This document shows positions 37,447-47,275 of a stretch of 64,000 nucleotides of DNA, one piece after another. The position numbers and the translations under genes are program-made. Every line of letters begins with the position of its first letter. Position 1 is the stretch's first letter. This DNA is from Burkholderiales bacterium (GTDB taxonomy: Bacteria; Pseudomonadota; Gammaproteobacteria; Burkholderiales; Burkholderiaceae_C), in NCBI GenBank assembly GCA_016185015.1, contig JACPOI010000040.1, positions 26,992 through 90,991 of the forward strand, in the 5' to 3' direction. Under the pieces are notes generated by a model, which saw only the letters and a list, made by a program, of their open reading frames with translations, ran no database searches and was not told the DNA's origin.

Positions 37447-40400
37447 AGCGCCTCATCCAGTATGCGGTGCACCAGCCGCTGTTCATCGTGCTGGGCACGC
37501 TGCTCTTCGTGATGGCCGGGGTGATCGCCTTCAAGAACCTCTCGGTCGAGGCATTTCCCGACGTCACCGACACCCAGGTCACGGTGATCGCGCTCTTCCC
37601 CGGGCGCGCTGCCGAAGAGGTGGAGAAGCAGGTCACGCTGCCGATCGAGATGGCGCTGTCGGGCCTGCCCAACGCCATCCGCGTCTTCTCGCACACCCAG
37701 TTCGGCCTGTCCTTCACCGTCGTGACCTATGACGACGCGGCCAAGGTGCTCGAGGTGCGCCAGCAGGTGAACGAGCGCCTGCGCGCCGTGGACCTGCCGG
37801 CCGGCGTGGAAGCCAATATCGCGCCCAACGCCACGCCGGTGGGTGAAGTCATGCGCTACCGCCTGCGCGGCGACGGCAAGTCCACCACCGAACTGCGCAC
37901 CCTGCAGGACTGGGTGGTCGAGCGTTCGCTGCGCCAGGTGCCCGGTGTGGCCGACGTGGTGGCCATGGGCGGTTTCATCAAGCAGTACGAGGTCCAGCCC
38001 GACCTGGACAAGCTGCGCGCCTACAAGCTGACCTTCCAGAACCTGCTCGATGCGCTGGAGCGCGGCAACTCCAACGCCGGCGGCAGCTACGTAGCCCAGG
38101 GCGTGCAGCAGTACGCCATCCGCGGCATCGGCCTGTTGCGCTCGGCCGACGACATCGGGCGCATCGTGGTGGCCTCTCGCAACGGCACGCCGATCCTGAT
38201 CCGCGACATCGCGCGGGTGCAGATCGGCGCCGTGCCGCGCCTGGGCACGGTGGGCCAGGACATGGACGACGACGTCATCACCGGCATGGTGGTGATGCGC
38301 AAGGGCGAGAACCCGAGCGAGGTGCTCAAGGGCGTCAAGCAGAAGGTGGCCGAACTCAACGAACGCGGCCTGCCCCCGGGCGTGCAGATCGTGCCCTTCT
38401 ATGACCGCTCGTGGCTGATGGGCAAGACCCTGTCTACGGTCTTCCGCAACCTGGTCGAGGGCGCGCTGCTGGTCTCGCTGGTGCTCTACATCTTCCTGTC
38501 CAACCTGCGCGCCAGCCTGGCCGTGGTGGTGGTGATCCCGCTGGCGCTGCTGGCCACCTTCATGGGCCTGAAGATCATGGGGGTGCCGGCCAACCTGCTG
38601 TCGCTGGGCGCCATGGACTTCGGCATCATCGTCGACGGCGCGGTGATCGTGATCGAGAACATCATGCACCGGCTCGAGAAGGACAGCGAGAACATGTCCG
38701 AGAGCGAGCGGCGCCAGACCATCATAGACGCGGCCAACGAGGTGGGGCGGCCCACACTGTTCTCCATGCTCATCATCATTGCCGCGCACATCCCCATCTT
38801 TGCGCTGCAACGGCACGAAGGCCGCATCTTCCAGCCCATGGCGCTGTCGGTCACGACCGCCCTGGTGGGCTCGCTGATCTTCTCGCTCACGCTGGTGCCC
38901 CTGCTGGCCTACTGGATGCTGCGCAAGAAGCTGCCGCACGGCGACAACCGCGTGATCGCCGCGGCCAAGCGCTTCTACACGCCGGTGCTGGACTGGGCTC
39001 TGAGCCACCGGCGCAAGGTGGTGATCATCGCGTTGTCCGCTTTTGTGCTGGGCATGGGGGCCGCCTCGCGCCTGGGCTCGGAGTTCCTGCCTGAACTCAA
39101 CGAGGGCACGCTCTGGGTCAACCTGCGCCTGCCCGCCAGCGTCTCCAACGACGAGGCGGCCAGGATGCTGCACCAGGCCCGCCAGGCCCTGCTGACGGTG
39201 CCTGAGGTGCGCACCACCGTCTCCAAGGCCGGTCAGCCCGAGGACGGCACCGACCCCAAGACCATCAGCATGGCCGAGGTCTTTGTCGACATCAAGCCGC
39301 AGGAGCAATGGCGCAAGGGCCTGACGCGAGAGGGCCTGATCAACGAGATGGAGCATGCCGTCACGGCCATCCCGGGCCTGGTGCCGATCTTCTCGCAACC
39401 CATCCGCGACAACGTACTGGAGTCGATCTCGCAGATCGACGGTCAGATCGTGATCAAGGTGGCTGGCGACGACCTGGTCGAGCTGCGCCAGACGGCCGAA
39501 GCCATCGAGCGCGAGATCCGTCAGGTGGCCGGCGTCTACCGCGCCGAGATCGACCGCCTGGGCGAACTGCCGCAGCTGCTGATCAACATCGACCGCGAGC
39601 GTGCGGCGCGCTACGGCCTCAACGTCAGCGACATCCAGGACGTGATCGAGGCGGCCCTGGCCGGCAAGGCCAGCACCAGCCTGTGGGAAGGCGAGCGGCG
39701 CTTTGCCGTGGCCGTGCGCCTGCCCGCCGAGCGCCGCAGCATCGCCACCCTCGGCGCCACGCCCATCCCCACCCCCGACGGCGGCTACACCACCCTGGGC
39801 AACGTGGCCGAGATCCGCGAGACCAGCGGCGCCATGAACATCGCGCGTGAGGCCGGCCGGCGCACCATGGCCATCGGCATCTTCATCCGCGACCGCGACA
39901 TGGGCTCGGTGGTCAAGGACATGAAGGCACGGGTCGATGCCAACGTGAAGGTGCCGGCGAACTACGTCGTCAACTGGTCGGGTGAGTTCGAGAACCAGGA
40001 ACGCGCCATGCAGCGCCTGTCCGTGGTGGTACCGATCTCGCTGTTGCTGATCTTCGTGCTGCTGTTCGACGCCTTCAGCTCCTTCAAGAAGGCGGCGCTG
40101 ATTCTGGTCAACGTACCGCTGGCCCTGATCGGCGGTTTCATCGCGCTGTGGGTGTTCGACATCCCGCTGTCGGTGTCGGCTGCCATCGGTTTCATCGCCC
40201 TGTCGGGCCAGGCCGTGCTCAATGGCGTGGTCATGCTCTCGGTGTTCCAGCAGCTGCGCAATTCGGGCCACAGCGTGCTCGAAGCGGCGCGCGCCGGTTC
40301 CCTGCAGCGCCTGCGCACGGTGCTCATGACGGCCATGCTGGCCGCGCTGGGCCTGCTGCCCATGGCCCTGTCGCACGACATCGGCTCGGAAACCCAGCGT

Positions 40401-40517
40401 CCGCTGGCCATCGTGGTGATCGGCGGCCTGGTGACGGCCACCCTGCTCACGCTGGTGGTGCTGCCCGTACTCTACGTCGCCTGGTTCGCGGGCAAGCGCC
40501 TGGACGAGGAAAACTAG
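37443..40517 (+). CDS. czcA: Heavy-metal efflux RND permease, CzcA family (HME-RND)
   Basis: A 1024-residue proton-driven inner-membrane pump with twelve membrane segments and two large periplasmic loops. The fourth helix contains DFGIIVDGAVIVIEN (from about residue 392), with the two aspartates and the glutamate needed for proton relay in the CzcA group; this distinguishes it from CusA-type pumps. The start KRLIQYAVHQPLFI and SVEAFPDVTDTQV are family typical. Zn, Co, Cd or Ni are the usual substrates; the sequence does not decide. The TctDE-like pair upstream is the likely regulator. Confidence 0.93.
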   Translation: MKRLIQYAVHQPLFIVLGTLLFVMAGVIAFKNLSVEAFPDVTDTQVTVIALFPGRAAEEVEKQVTLPIEMALSGLPNAIRVFSHTQFGLSFTVVTYDDAAKVLEVRQQVNERLRAVDLPAGVEANIAPNATPVGEVMRYRLRGDGKSTTELRTLQDWVVERSLRQVPGVADVVAMGGFIKQYEVQPDLDKLRAYKLTFQNLLDALERGNSNAGGSYVAQGVQQYAIRGIGLLRSADDIGRIVVASRNGTPILIRDIARVQIGAVPRLGTVGQDMDDDVITGMVVMRKGENPSEVLKGVKQKVAELNERGLPPGVQIVPFYDRSWLMGKTLSTVFRNLVEGALLVSLVLYIFLSNLRASLAVVVVIPLALLATFMGLKIMGVPANLLSLGAMDFGIIVDGAVIVIENIMHRLEKDSENMSESERRQTIIDAANEVGRPTLFSMLIIIAAHIPIFALQRHEGRIFQPMALSVTTALVGSLIFSLTLVPLLAYWMLRKKLPHGDNRVIAAAKRFYTPVLDWALSHRRKVVIIALSAFVLGMGAASRLGSEFLPELNEGTLWVNLRLPASVSNDEAARMLHQARQALLTVPEVRTTVSKAGQPEDGTDPKTISMAEVFVDIKPQEQWRKGLTREGLINEMEHAVTAIPGLVPIFSQPIRDNVLESISQIDGQIVIKVAGDDLVELRQTAEAIEREIRQVAGVYRAEIDRLGELPQLLINIDRERAARYGLNVSDIQDVIEAALAGKASTSLWEGERRFAVAVRLPAERRSIATLGATPIPTPDGGYTTLGNVAEIRETSGAMNIAREAGRRTMAIGIFIRDRDMGSVVKDMKARVDANVKVPANYVVNWSGEFENQERAMQRLSVVVPISLLLIFVLLFDAFSSFKKAALILVNVPLALIGGFIALWVFDIPLSVSAAIGFIALSGQAVLNGVVMLSVFQQLRNSGHSVLEAARAGSLQRLRTVLMTAMLAALGLLPMALSHDIGSETQRPLAIVVIGGLVTATLLTLVVLPVLYVAWFAGKRLDEEN

Positions 40518-40526
40518 GCCCCCGGA

Positions 40527-41111
40527 TCAGCCCGCGCCGACCCCGATCGGTGCGGGGGCGCGCATCACGATGCGCGTGAACAGGCGGTCGTAGACGGGGT
40601 CGCGCGGGTACTTGCCGGTCAGCGGGTCGCAGTTGGTGGCAAAGGCCTCGTCCAGCGCCTGCCAGTCCTGCGCGCTCAGCACCTTCTCGGCCTCGGGCAG
40701 GATGACGGTCTCTTCCAGCTTCATGTGCTCCAGGTAGAAATCCAGGTAGCGCGCCACGGCCTGCTCGAAGGTCTCGCGGCGCGAGTCGCCCAGCAGTTCC
40801 CAGGCCAGCAGCAGGTGCTGCAGTTCGCGCACGGCCGTCTCGCCGCGGGCGTGATCGCGGTCAAGGCGGTCCAGCGCGTCCTTGAGGTGCGGCGCACGCG
40901 CGCGCACCGGCGGGAACAGCAGCTCGGTTTCCTTGGTGTGGTGCAGGCGCTCGGGAAACTCGTCGATGTAGAACAGCATGGCGCGCAGCACGTCGAAGAA
41001 CTGCTCCGGACCGTCGCCCGGCCCGCGCCGCACCATCATGCGCAGGGATTGCAGCATGGCAGACAGTGCGGCATGCTCGTCGTGAATGATGCGTAAGCTG
41101 GCATGGGTCAT
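40527..41111 (-). CDS. Hemerythrin-domain protein
   Basis: A 194-residue protein with a four-helix hemerythrin fold. Candidate di-iron ligands are the His residues in IIHDEH, HHTKETE, LDRDHARGE and HMKLEETVILPE, in the order normal for the family. It may bind oxygen or NO, or handle iron. It is convergent with czcA, only nine bases away, and no terminator is evident between them. Confidence 0.87.
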   Translation of the reverse strand: MTHASLRIIHDEHAALSAMLQSLRMMVRRGPGDGPEQFFDVLRAMLFYIDEFPERLHHTKETELLFPPVRARAPHLKDALDRLDRDHARGETAVRELQHLLLAWELLGDSRRETFEQAVARYLDFYLEHMKLEETVILPEAEKVLSAQDWQALDEAFATNCDPLTGKYPRDPVYDRLFTRIVMRAPAPIGVGAG

Positions 41112-41209
41112 GGGGAACCTCCGATCGGATCAGATGATGGTTCCCAGCTTGGCACGGCTGGCCGCGCGCCGGCTTGACGCTCGTCAAGCTTTGCGCAGTC
41201 TGACGCGGT

Positions 41210-42811
41210 TCAGGCCAGCAGCAGGGGGCCGCCGCGGCTCTGGGCTTCCAGGCGGAACTGCCGCACGATGCCGGCCAGGCGCTCGGCCTGCTCGCGCATG
41301 GACTCGGCTGCCGCGGCCGACTGTTCGACCAGTGCGGCGTTCTGCTGCGTCATGCGGTCGATCTCCTGCACCGCCTGGTTGACCTCGCCGATGCCGCTGG
41401 ACTGGCTGCCGGCCGCCACGGTGATCTCGCCGATGATGTCGCGCACGCGCTGCACGCCGCTGACGATCTCCTGCATCACGGTGCCGGCTTCTTCCACCTG
41501 GCGCACGCCGCCGTCCACGGCCGTCACGCTGGCGCCGATCAGGGCCTTGATCTCCTTGGCGGCCTCGGCGCTGCGGCCCGCGAGCGAACGCACCTCGCTC
41601 GCCACCACGGCAAAACCGCGGCCCTGCTCGCCGGCGCGCGCGGCCTCAACGGCGGCATTCAGCGCCAGGATGTTGGTCTGGAAGGCGATACCGTCGATCA
41701 CGCCGATGATGTCGTTGATCTTGCGGCTGGACTGCGAGATGCTGTGCATGCTCTGCACCGCCTGCGTCACCACCGAGCCGCCGCGCTGCGCCGCCTGCGA
41801 GGCCGTGGCCACCAGCTGGTTGGCGGTCTGCGCCGAGCTGGCGGTCTGCTGCACATTGCCGCTGAGAGCGCCGATGGAGCTGACGGTGTGCTGCACATTG
41901 CCGGCGGTCTGCTCGGTGCGGTTGGAAAGGTCCTGGTTGCCGGTGGCAATCTCGCTGCTGGCGGTGGAGATGCTCTCGCCAGCCTCGCGCAACTGCGCCA
42001 CCATGCCCGACAGCCCGCTGCGCATCTGCTCCAGCGCGCGCTGCAGGTCAGCGGCCTCGTCACGGCCCTGCACCTCCATGCGCTGCGAGAGGTCGCCGCT
42101 GGCGATGGCCTGCGCCAGCCGGCGGGCCTGCTCCACGGGCTGGCAGATGGCCTGCATATTGAGCAGGGTCAGCGGCACGACGATCGCCAGACTGACAATG
42201 ACCAGACCGGCAAAGATGAAGAGCGCCTGGTCCAGCACGGCGTTGCGGTTGGCATTGGAGGCCTGCGCCTCGGCACGAACATCATGGTCCATCTGGGTCA
42301 GCAGCTTGTCGGCCTCCTCGAACTGGGCCACCGAACGGGCGCTCATGCGGCTGGCCACCGTGGCGGTCTCGTAGGCGCTGCTCTCGAGCTGGCTGGCCGT
42401 CCCGCTGAAGAACTGATGGTAGTTCTTGAGGAATTCGATCGCCTTCTGCAGCTGCGCGCGGCGCGCCTCCGGCAGGCTGGTCGCCAGATCGCCGGCGGTC
42501 TGCATGATCGTCTTCATCTCGGCTTCCCAGCGCTCGCGGATCTGGCGGATCAATTCCGGCTTCTCGTACTGGATGATCATGTCCTTTTCATGGCGACGCA
42601 CCTGCGCCATGTCCAGCCGCAGCCGGGCCACACGATCCACCACGGCCATGGACTCGTCGATCACCTCGGCGCTGAGCTGGTGGATGCGGAACATGCCGAA
42701 CATGCCTGCACCCCCCACCAGGGCCAGCAAGGCCAGCACCACACCGATCGCCCCCAGCATGCGAAAACGGATCGTGAACTGGCGCATCAATGCAAACAAC
42801 TTTGTCGTCAT
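41210..42811 (-). CDS. Methyl-accepting chemotaxis protein
   Basis: A 533-residue chemoreceptor. Membrane helices at about 17-38 and 195-217 flank a four-helix-bundle sensor domain ([28 protein letters not shown]). A HAMP segment and a signalling domain follow, with the highly conserved hairpin tip [23 protein letters not shown]. The C-terminus ends GGPLLLA with no CheR-tethering pentapeptide. Ligand unknown. No che genes are nearby. Confidence 0.95.
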   Translation of the reverse strand: MTTKLFALMRQFTIRFRMLGAIGVVLALLALVGGAGMFGMFRIHQLSAEVIDESMAVVDRVARLRLDMAQVRRHEKDMIIQYEKPELIRQIRERWEAEMKTIMQTAGDLATSLPEARRAQLQKAIEFLKNYHQFFSGTASQLESSAYETATVASRMSARSVAQFEEADKLLTQMDHDVRAEAQASNANRNAVLDQALFIFAGLVIVSLAIVVPLTLLNMQAICQPVEQARRLAQAIASGDLSQRMEVQGRDEAADLQRALEQMRSGLSGMVAQLREAGESISTASSEIATGNQDLSNRTEQTAGNVQHTVSSIGALSGNVQQTASSAQTANQLVATASQAAQRGGSVVTQAVQSMHSISQSSRKINDIIGVIDGIAFQTNILALNAAVEAARAGEQGRGFAVVASEVRSLAGRSAEAAKEIKALIGASVTAVDGGVRQVEEAGTVMQEIVSGVQRVRDIIGEITVAAGSQSSGIGEVNQAVQEIDRMTQQNAALVEQSAAAAESMREQAERLAGIVRQFRLEAQSRGGPLLLA

Positions 42812-42902
42812 GGGGAAAACCTCGCCTGGGAGTGGGACCGAGGCATTCTAGACCCCGCCACTGTGCGCTTCCCCTGATTGAAACCCCTGAAAGCAGGGCT
42901 AT

Positions 42903-45131
42903 TCAGACCTTCCCGGCCTTCGGCCGCCAGCGGCGCAGCAGCAAGGCGTTGCTCATCACACTGACCGAACTCATGGCCATGGCGGCACCGGCGATCACAG
43001 GGTTGAGGTAGCCCAATGCGGCCAGGGGTATGCCCGCGACGTTGTAGATGAAGGCCCAGAACAGGTTCTGCCGAATCTTGGCCACGGTGCGGTCCGACAC
43101 GTCGAGGGCCGCGGCCACCAGCAGTGGGTCGCCCCGCATCAGGGTGATGCCGGCGGCGTGCATGGCCACATCGGTGCCGTTGCCCATGGCCATGCCGACG
43201 TCGGCCGCCGCCAGCGCCGGCGCATCGTTCACGCCATCGCCCACCATGGCCACGGTATGGCCGCCTTCCTTCAATCGGGCGACCATGGCTGCCTTGTCAC
43301 CCGGCAGCACCTCGGCCAGCACCTCGCCCTCGTCGGGACGCAGGCCCAGACGACGCGCCATGGTCTCCGCTGCGCCACGGTTGTCGCCCGAAATCATGAC
43401 CGTACGGATGCCGCGCGCACGCAAAGCCGCCAAGGCCTCTTTCGCACCCGGCTTGGGTTCGTCGCCGAAGGCCAGCAGACCACGCAGCGTCAGCCCCTGC
43501 GTGGTGCGCTCGACCATGGCCGAAACGGTGGCACCCTGCGCCTGCAACGCGGTGGCACGCGGCGCCAGCGCACCCAGGCCGACGCCGAGCTCCTCCATCC
43601 AGCGCAGGCTGCCGATCAGGTAACTGGTCACGCCTAACTCGCCCTCGCTGCCGCGACCGGGCACGGCGCGCACATTGTCGGGCGCTTCGACCGCCAGCTG
43701 GCGGGCCTGTGCGGCCTGCACCACGGCACGTGCGAGCGGGTGTTCGCTGCCGCTTTGCAGACTGGCGGCGGCGGCGAGCAGGCGCGCCTCGTCCTGGTCC
43801 GGCACCACCTCGAAAGCCGTCAGGCGCGGCTGGCCCACGGTCAGCGTGCCGGTCTTGTCGAAGGCCACGGTGTCCACCTTGTGCGCGAGCTCCAGGGCCT
43901 GCGCGTCCTTGATCAGGATGCCGTGTTTCGCCGCCACCCCCGTCCCCGCCATGATGGCCGCCGGCGTGGCCAGGCCCAGCGCACAGGGGCAGGCGATCAC
44001 CAGCACCGCCACCGCGTGGATGATGGCCGACTCGGCCGAGGCGCCAGCCCACAACCAGCCCAGCAGGGTCAGCAGGGCGATCACCAGCACCACCGGCACG
44101 AACACCGCCGAGACCTGGTCGACCAGGCGCTGGATGGGCGCCTTGGCGGCCTGCGCGTCCTCCACCAGATGGATGATGTGCGCGAGCACGGTCTCGCTGC
44201 CCACGGCGCCGACCTGCAACACCACGCGGCCCTCGCCATTGATGGAGCCGCCGGTCAGCTTGGCGCCGGCGTCCTTGGCCACGGGCAAGGGCTCGCCGGT
44301 CAGCATGGACTCGTCCACCTGGGTGTGGCCTTCGAGCAGGATGCCGTCCACCGGGAAACGCTCGCCGGGGCGTACCACCAGCTTGTCACCCACCAGCACC
44401 TCGGCCACCGGCACGTCGATCTCGCCGTCCAGCCCGATCAGATGCGCAACGTCAGGCCGCAAGGCGTGCAGGGCGCGGATCGCGGCCGTGGTCTGGCGCT
44501 TGGCGCGGGCCTCCAGCCACTTGCCCAGCAGCACCAGCGTCACCACCACCGCCGACGCCTCGAAATACAGATGCACCATGGCGCCGGACTCGGCGCTCAA
44601 CCACAGCCACATGGACAGCGCCCAGCCCGACGTGGTGCCAATGGCCACCAGCAGGTCCATATTGCCGGTCAGGGCCTTGAGCGCAAACCAGCCGGCCTTG
44701 TAGAAGCGCGACCCGAGGATGAACTGCACCGGCGTGGCGAGCAGGAACTGCGCCCAGGCCGGCAACATCCAGTGCTTGCCGGCCAGATCGCCCAGCATAG
44801 GCACCACCAGAGGCAGCGACAAGGCCAGACCGATGGCTACCGGCGCAAAACCGGCCCAGGGCGAGGCGTCTTCCTGCTGCTCCAGCGCATCGGCAGCACG
44901 CGGCTCGTAGCCGGCATCGCGCACGGCACGACGCAGCCGCGCCTCGATCTGCTCCGAGGGCGCGAAGCTCACGCGCGCCGACTCGGTGGCCAGGTTGACA
45001 GCGGCGTCACTGACGCCCGGCACCTTTTTCAGGGCCTTTTCCACCCGGCTCACGCAGGACGCACAGGTCATGCCGCCGATGCCGAGGTCCAGCGTGGCCG
45101 GGGAGGAAGCGAGGGATGTTGAAGTGTTCAT
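42903..45131 (-). CDS. copA: Copper-exporting P1B-type ATPase
   Basis: Pumps Cu(I) out of the cytoplasm. From the start at 45131 the protein has 742 residues: one N-terminal heavy-metal domain with GGMTCASC (Cys 23 and 26), eight membrane helices, the TGEP actuator motif, the metal-binding CPC (near 382) in VIACPCALG, the phosphorylation site DKTGTLT (Asp near 423) and [10 protein letters not shown]. Helix-8 residues in [19 protein letters not shown] fit the Cu(I) group. An eight-codon upstream extension would lie inside the promoter and is rejected. The gene is controlled by a CueR-type promoter placed directly at its start. Confidence 0.95.
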   Translation of the reverse strand: MNTSTSLASSPATLDLGIGGMTCASCVSRVEKALKKVPGVSDAAVNLATESARVSFAPSEQIEARLRRAVRDAGYEPRAADALEQQEDASPWAGFAPVAIGLALSLPLVVPMLGDLAGKHWMLPAWAQFLLATPVQFILGSRFYKAGWFALKALTGNMDLLVAIGTTSGWALSMWLWLSAESGAMVHLYFEASAVVVTLVLLGKWLEARAKRQTTAAIRALHALRPDVAHLIGLDGEIDVPVAEVLVGDKLVVRPGERFPVDGILLEGHTQVDESMLTGEPLPVAKDAGAKLTGGSINGEGRVVLQVGAVGSETVLAHIIHLVEDAQAAKAPIQRLVDQVSAVFVPVVLVIALLTLLGWLWAGASAESAIIHAVAVLVIACPCALGLATPAAIMAGTGVAAKHGILIKDAQALELAHKVDTVAFDKTGTLTVGQPRLTAFEVVPDQDEARLLAAAASLQSGSEHPLARAVVQAAQARQLAVEAPDNVRAVPGRGSEGELGVTSYLIGSLRWMEELGVGLGALAPRATALQAQGATVSAMVERTTQGLTLRGLLAFGDEPKPGAKEALAALRARGIRTVMISGDNRGAAETMARRLGLRPDEGEVLAEVLPGDKAAMVARLKEGGHTVAMVGDGVNDAPALAAADVGMAMGNGTDVAMHAAGITLMRGDPLLVAAALDVSDRTVAKIRQNLFWAFIYNVAGIPLAALGYLNPVIAGAAMAMSSVSVMSNALLLRRWRPKAGKV

Positions 45132-45138
45132 GCGATGA

Positions 45139-45169
45139 ATTCTGAACCTTGCCACGATGGCAGGGTCAA
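45139..45169 (-). promoter_or_regulatory. CueR-type promoter of copA
   Basis: On the minus strand, TTGACC (45169-45164) and CAGAAT (45144-45139) are separated by a 19-base spacer with the dyad CTGCCATCGTGGCAAGG. The over-long spacer is the hallmark of MerR/CueR-activated promoters. Only seven bases separate the -10 box from the copA ATG, so transcription should begin about at the start codon. Confidence 0.85.
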
Positions 45170-45217
45170 ATCTTGCGCCAGATCAACCCTGCTGTCGAGA
45201 AGGTCGCAAGTAGAGAC

Positions 45218-45248
45218 TTGACCTTCCCATGATGGCAAGGTTCAGGAT
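45218..45248 (+). promoter_or_regulatory. CueR-type promoter of copZ-cueR
   Basis: TTGACC (45218-45223), a 19-base spacer containing CTTCCCATGATGGCAAGG, and CAGGAT (45243-45248). The first nine bases, TTGACCTTC, are the same as in the E. coli copA promoter. The dyad is nearly the same as in the divergent copA promoter 50 bases away. A leader of about 35 bases with AAAGGAAAG precedes the copZ ATG. Confidence 0.85.
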
Positions 45249-45290
45249 ATGCTTTCCCTGAGCCCAAAACCCAGCGAAAGGAAAGCCCCC

Positions 45291-45488
45291 ATGAACCAGA
45301 ACTTCAACGTCAGCGGCATGACCTGCGGTCACTGCGAAAAGGCCGTGACACGTGCCATCAAGCAGGTGGACCCGCAGGCCGAAGTGAAGATCGACCGCAG
45401 CAAGAACCTGGTGGAGGTGCAGTCGCAGCAGGCGCGCGAGACCCTGGCCCGGGCCATCGCCGAAGAAGGCTACACGGTCGCCGCCTGA
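45291..45488 (+). CDS. copZ: Copper chaperone CopZ (HMA domain)
   Basis: A 65-residue single heavy-metal-associated domain with the Cu(I) site MTCGHC (Cys 12 and 15) near the N-terminus and the ferredoxin-like beta-alpha-beta pattern ending EEGYTV. It carries Cu(I) in the cytoplasm to CopA or CueR. The start at 45291 follows AAAGGAAAG; an upstream extension of 14 codons would run into the leader. cueR begins five bases after the stop. Confidence 0.95.
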   Translation: MNQNFNVSGMTCGHCEKAVTRAIKQVDPQAEVKIDRSKNLVEVQSQQARETLARAIAEEGYTVAA

Positions 45489-45493
45489 AGGCC

Positions 45494-45910
45494 ATGGCGC
45501 ACATGCTCTGGCCCGTCAACATCGGCAGCGCGGCCGAGCTGTCCGGCATTTCGGCCAAGATGGTGCGGCATTACGAGTCGCTGGGCCTCTTGCCGCGCGT
45601 GGCGCGCACCGACAGCGGCTACCGCAAGTACAGCGAGGCCGACGTACGCACACTGCAATTCATCAAGCGCTCGCGCGACCTCGGCTTTTCCATGGCCGAG
45701 ATCGCCGAACTGGTGACGCTGTGGCAGAACCGCCGGCGCACCAGCGCCAGCGTCAAGCGCATCGCCCAGAAACACGTGGACGAACTCGCCACACGCATTG
45801 AAGCGATGCAATCGATGCAGCGCACACTGCGCCAGCTGCTGCACCACTGCCACGGCGACGAACGGCCGGACTGTCCGATCCTCGACGACCTGGCGCAACA
45901 AGGCGGTTGA
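45494..45910 (+). CDS. cueR: MerR-family copper-responsive regulator CueR
   Basis: A 138-residue activator that twists the 19-base-spaced promoters of copA and copZ when it binds Cu(I). The winged HTH is NIGSAAELSGISAKMVRHYESLGLL, followed by a long dimerisation helix. The metal loop CHGDERPDC places Cys119 and Cys127 eight residues apart, the same spacing as Cys112 and Cys120 of E. coli CueR. An alternative start three codons later (MLWPVN) is equally plausible. Autoregulation through the copZ promoter is expected. Confidence 0.95.
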   Translation: MAHMLWPVNIGSAAELSGISAKMVRHYESLGLLPRVARTDSGYRKYSEADVRTLQFIKRSRDLGFSMAEIAELVTLWQNRRRTSASVKRIAQKHVDELATRIEAMQSMQRTLRQLLHHCHGDERPDCPILDDLAQQGG

Positions 45911-45962
45911 CGGCACTGGGGCCCCGTCCAATAATGGTCCGCATCCACAACAGGAGTACAGC

Positions 45963-46166
45963 ATGAAAGTCAATATCGGCGGCATGGAACGCGTCGCCCG
46001 CATCCTCGCAGGCGCCATCCTGGTCGGCCTGGCAGCCACCGGCACCGTCGGCTGGTGGGGCTGGCTGGGGCTGATCCCCATGGCCACCGGCCTGGTGGGC
46101 TGGTGCCCACCTTACGCCATGCTGGGCATCAACACCTGCTCCGTCAAGGACGCCCCCAAGGCCTGA
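45963..46166 (+). CDS. DUF2892-family small membrane protein
   Basis: A 67-residue protein with two hydrophobic segments (RILAGAILVGLAATGTVG and LGLIPMATGLVGWCPPYAMLG) and two cysteines (WCPPY, NTCSV). This matches the DUF2892/inner-membrane YgaP-type domain, often found beside rhodanese or metal-stress genes. AGGAG lies seven bases before the ATG. It is 52 bases after cueR and could be in the copper operon. Confidence 0.82.
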   Translation: MKVNIGGMERVARILAGAILVGLAATGTVGWWGWLGLIPMATGLVGWCPPYAMLGINTCSVKDAPKA

Positions 46167-46269
46167 TAAAACACGGCGGCGCAGGGGTTTCGGACCCCCG
46201 CTAACATCTGTCCATGCCCCGGGCCATTCCGGCCCGGGAGTCACATCACCTGACAGGACCCTGCCGCCC

Positions 46270-47151
46270 ATGACCGTCACCTCGCCCCGCGCCGTCGAGC
46301 GCCTCGTCACCGGCCAGCCCACCACCGACGGCGCCGGTGTCAAGCTGACACGCGTGCTCACGCACGACCTGCAGCGCCGGCTCGACCCTTTCCTGATGCT
46401 GGACAACTTCGCCAGCGATGACCCCAAGGACTACGGCGCCGGTTTCCCCGATCACCCGCACCGCGGCTTCGAGACGGTCACCTACATGATCGCCGGGCGC
46501 ATGCGCCACCGCGACAGCGCCGGCAACGAGGGTCTGCTGCAAAACGGTGGTGTGCAGTGGATGACGGCCGGGCGCGGCCTGGTCCATAGCGAGATGCCTG
46601 AACAGGAAGCGGGCGTGATGGAAGGCTTCCAGCTCTGGCTCAACCTGCCAGGGCGCGACAAGATGTGCACGCCGGGCTACCGCGACATCCAGAGCACCGA
46701 GATCCCCGAGTTCACCACTGCGGAGGGCGTGACCGTGCGCGTGATCTCCGGCCACAGCCACGGTGTGAGCGGCGCCGTGGCGCGACCGGTCGATGCCTAC
46801 CCGACCGACCCGCTCTACCTGGACCTGCATTTCCCCGCCGGCGGCGCCGTCTTCAACCAGCCGCTGCCGGCAGGCCACAACGCCTTCCTCTATACCTACC
46901 GCGGCACCGTGCAGGTTGTGGAGGGCAGTGGACAAGCCACCCCGGTGCCACTCCACCGCATGGCCATCCTGGACAACAGCGGCGACGGTGTGCGCCTGCA
47001 GGCCGAGGCCGGCAGTGCACCCGCACGCGCCCTGCTGATCGCCGGCCGCCCGCTCAAGGAACCGATTGCCCAATACGGCCCCTTCGTGATGAACACGCGC
47101 GAGGAGTTGATGACAGCGGTCGAAGACTTCCAGAACGGACGCCTGGCCTGA
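46270..47151 (+). CDS. Pirin-family protein
   Basis: A 293-residue bicupin. The N-terminal cupin has the metal-binding set PDHPHRGFETVTY and LVHSEMPE, giving His/His/His/Glu ligands as in pirins with quercetin 2,3-dioxygenase activity. The C-terminal cupin contains NAFLYTYRGTVQV and the closing GPFVMNTREEL is highly conserved. Biological role unknown. It stands alone after a 103-base gap with no gene. Confidence 0.93.
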   Translation: MTVTSPRAVERLVTGQPTTDGAGVKLTRVLTHDLQRRLDPFLMLDNFASDDPKDYGAGFPDHPHRGFETVTYMIAGRMRHRDSAGNEGLLQNGGVQWMTAGRGLVHSEMPEQEAGVMEGFQLWLNLPGRDKMCTPGYRDIQSTEIPEFTTAEGVTVRVISGHSHGVSGAVARPVDAYPTDPLYLDLHFPAGGAVFNQPLPAGHNAFLYTYRGTVQVVEGSGQATPVPLHRMAILDNSGDGVRLQAEAGSAPARALLIAGRPLKEPIAQYGPFVMNTREELMTAVEDFQNGRLA

Positions 47152-47275
47152 GGTCGCAGGAGCAGCGACCGACTTTACACACGCGATGCACACCCTCATC
47201 CTCGCGATACACAAGCCGCGCAGACTGCATGCACCCTGTTACTTCGCAACAGGTCTGATCTGAAAGGATGAGGAT

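Noticed and set aside
37293..40376. Very long open frame antisense to czcA (over 1000 codons), and a similar one at 35146-37257
   Set aside because: Long antisense frames are expected in GC-rich genes; the translations are Gln/His/Gly-rich without motifs, while the sense strand encodes complete RND proteins.
45132..45155. Eight-codon upstream start for copA (MARFRIHR)
   Set aside because: These codons lie within the spacer and -10 of the CueR-type promoter, so they should not be transcribed from it.
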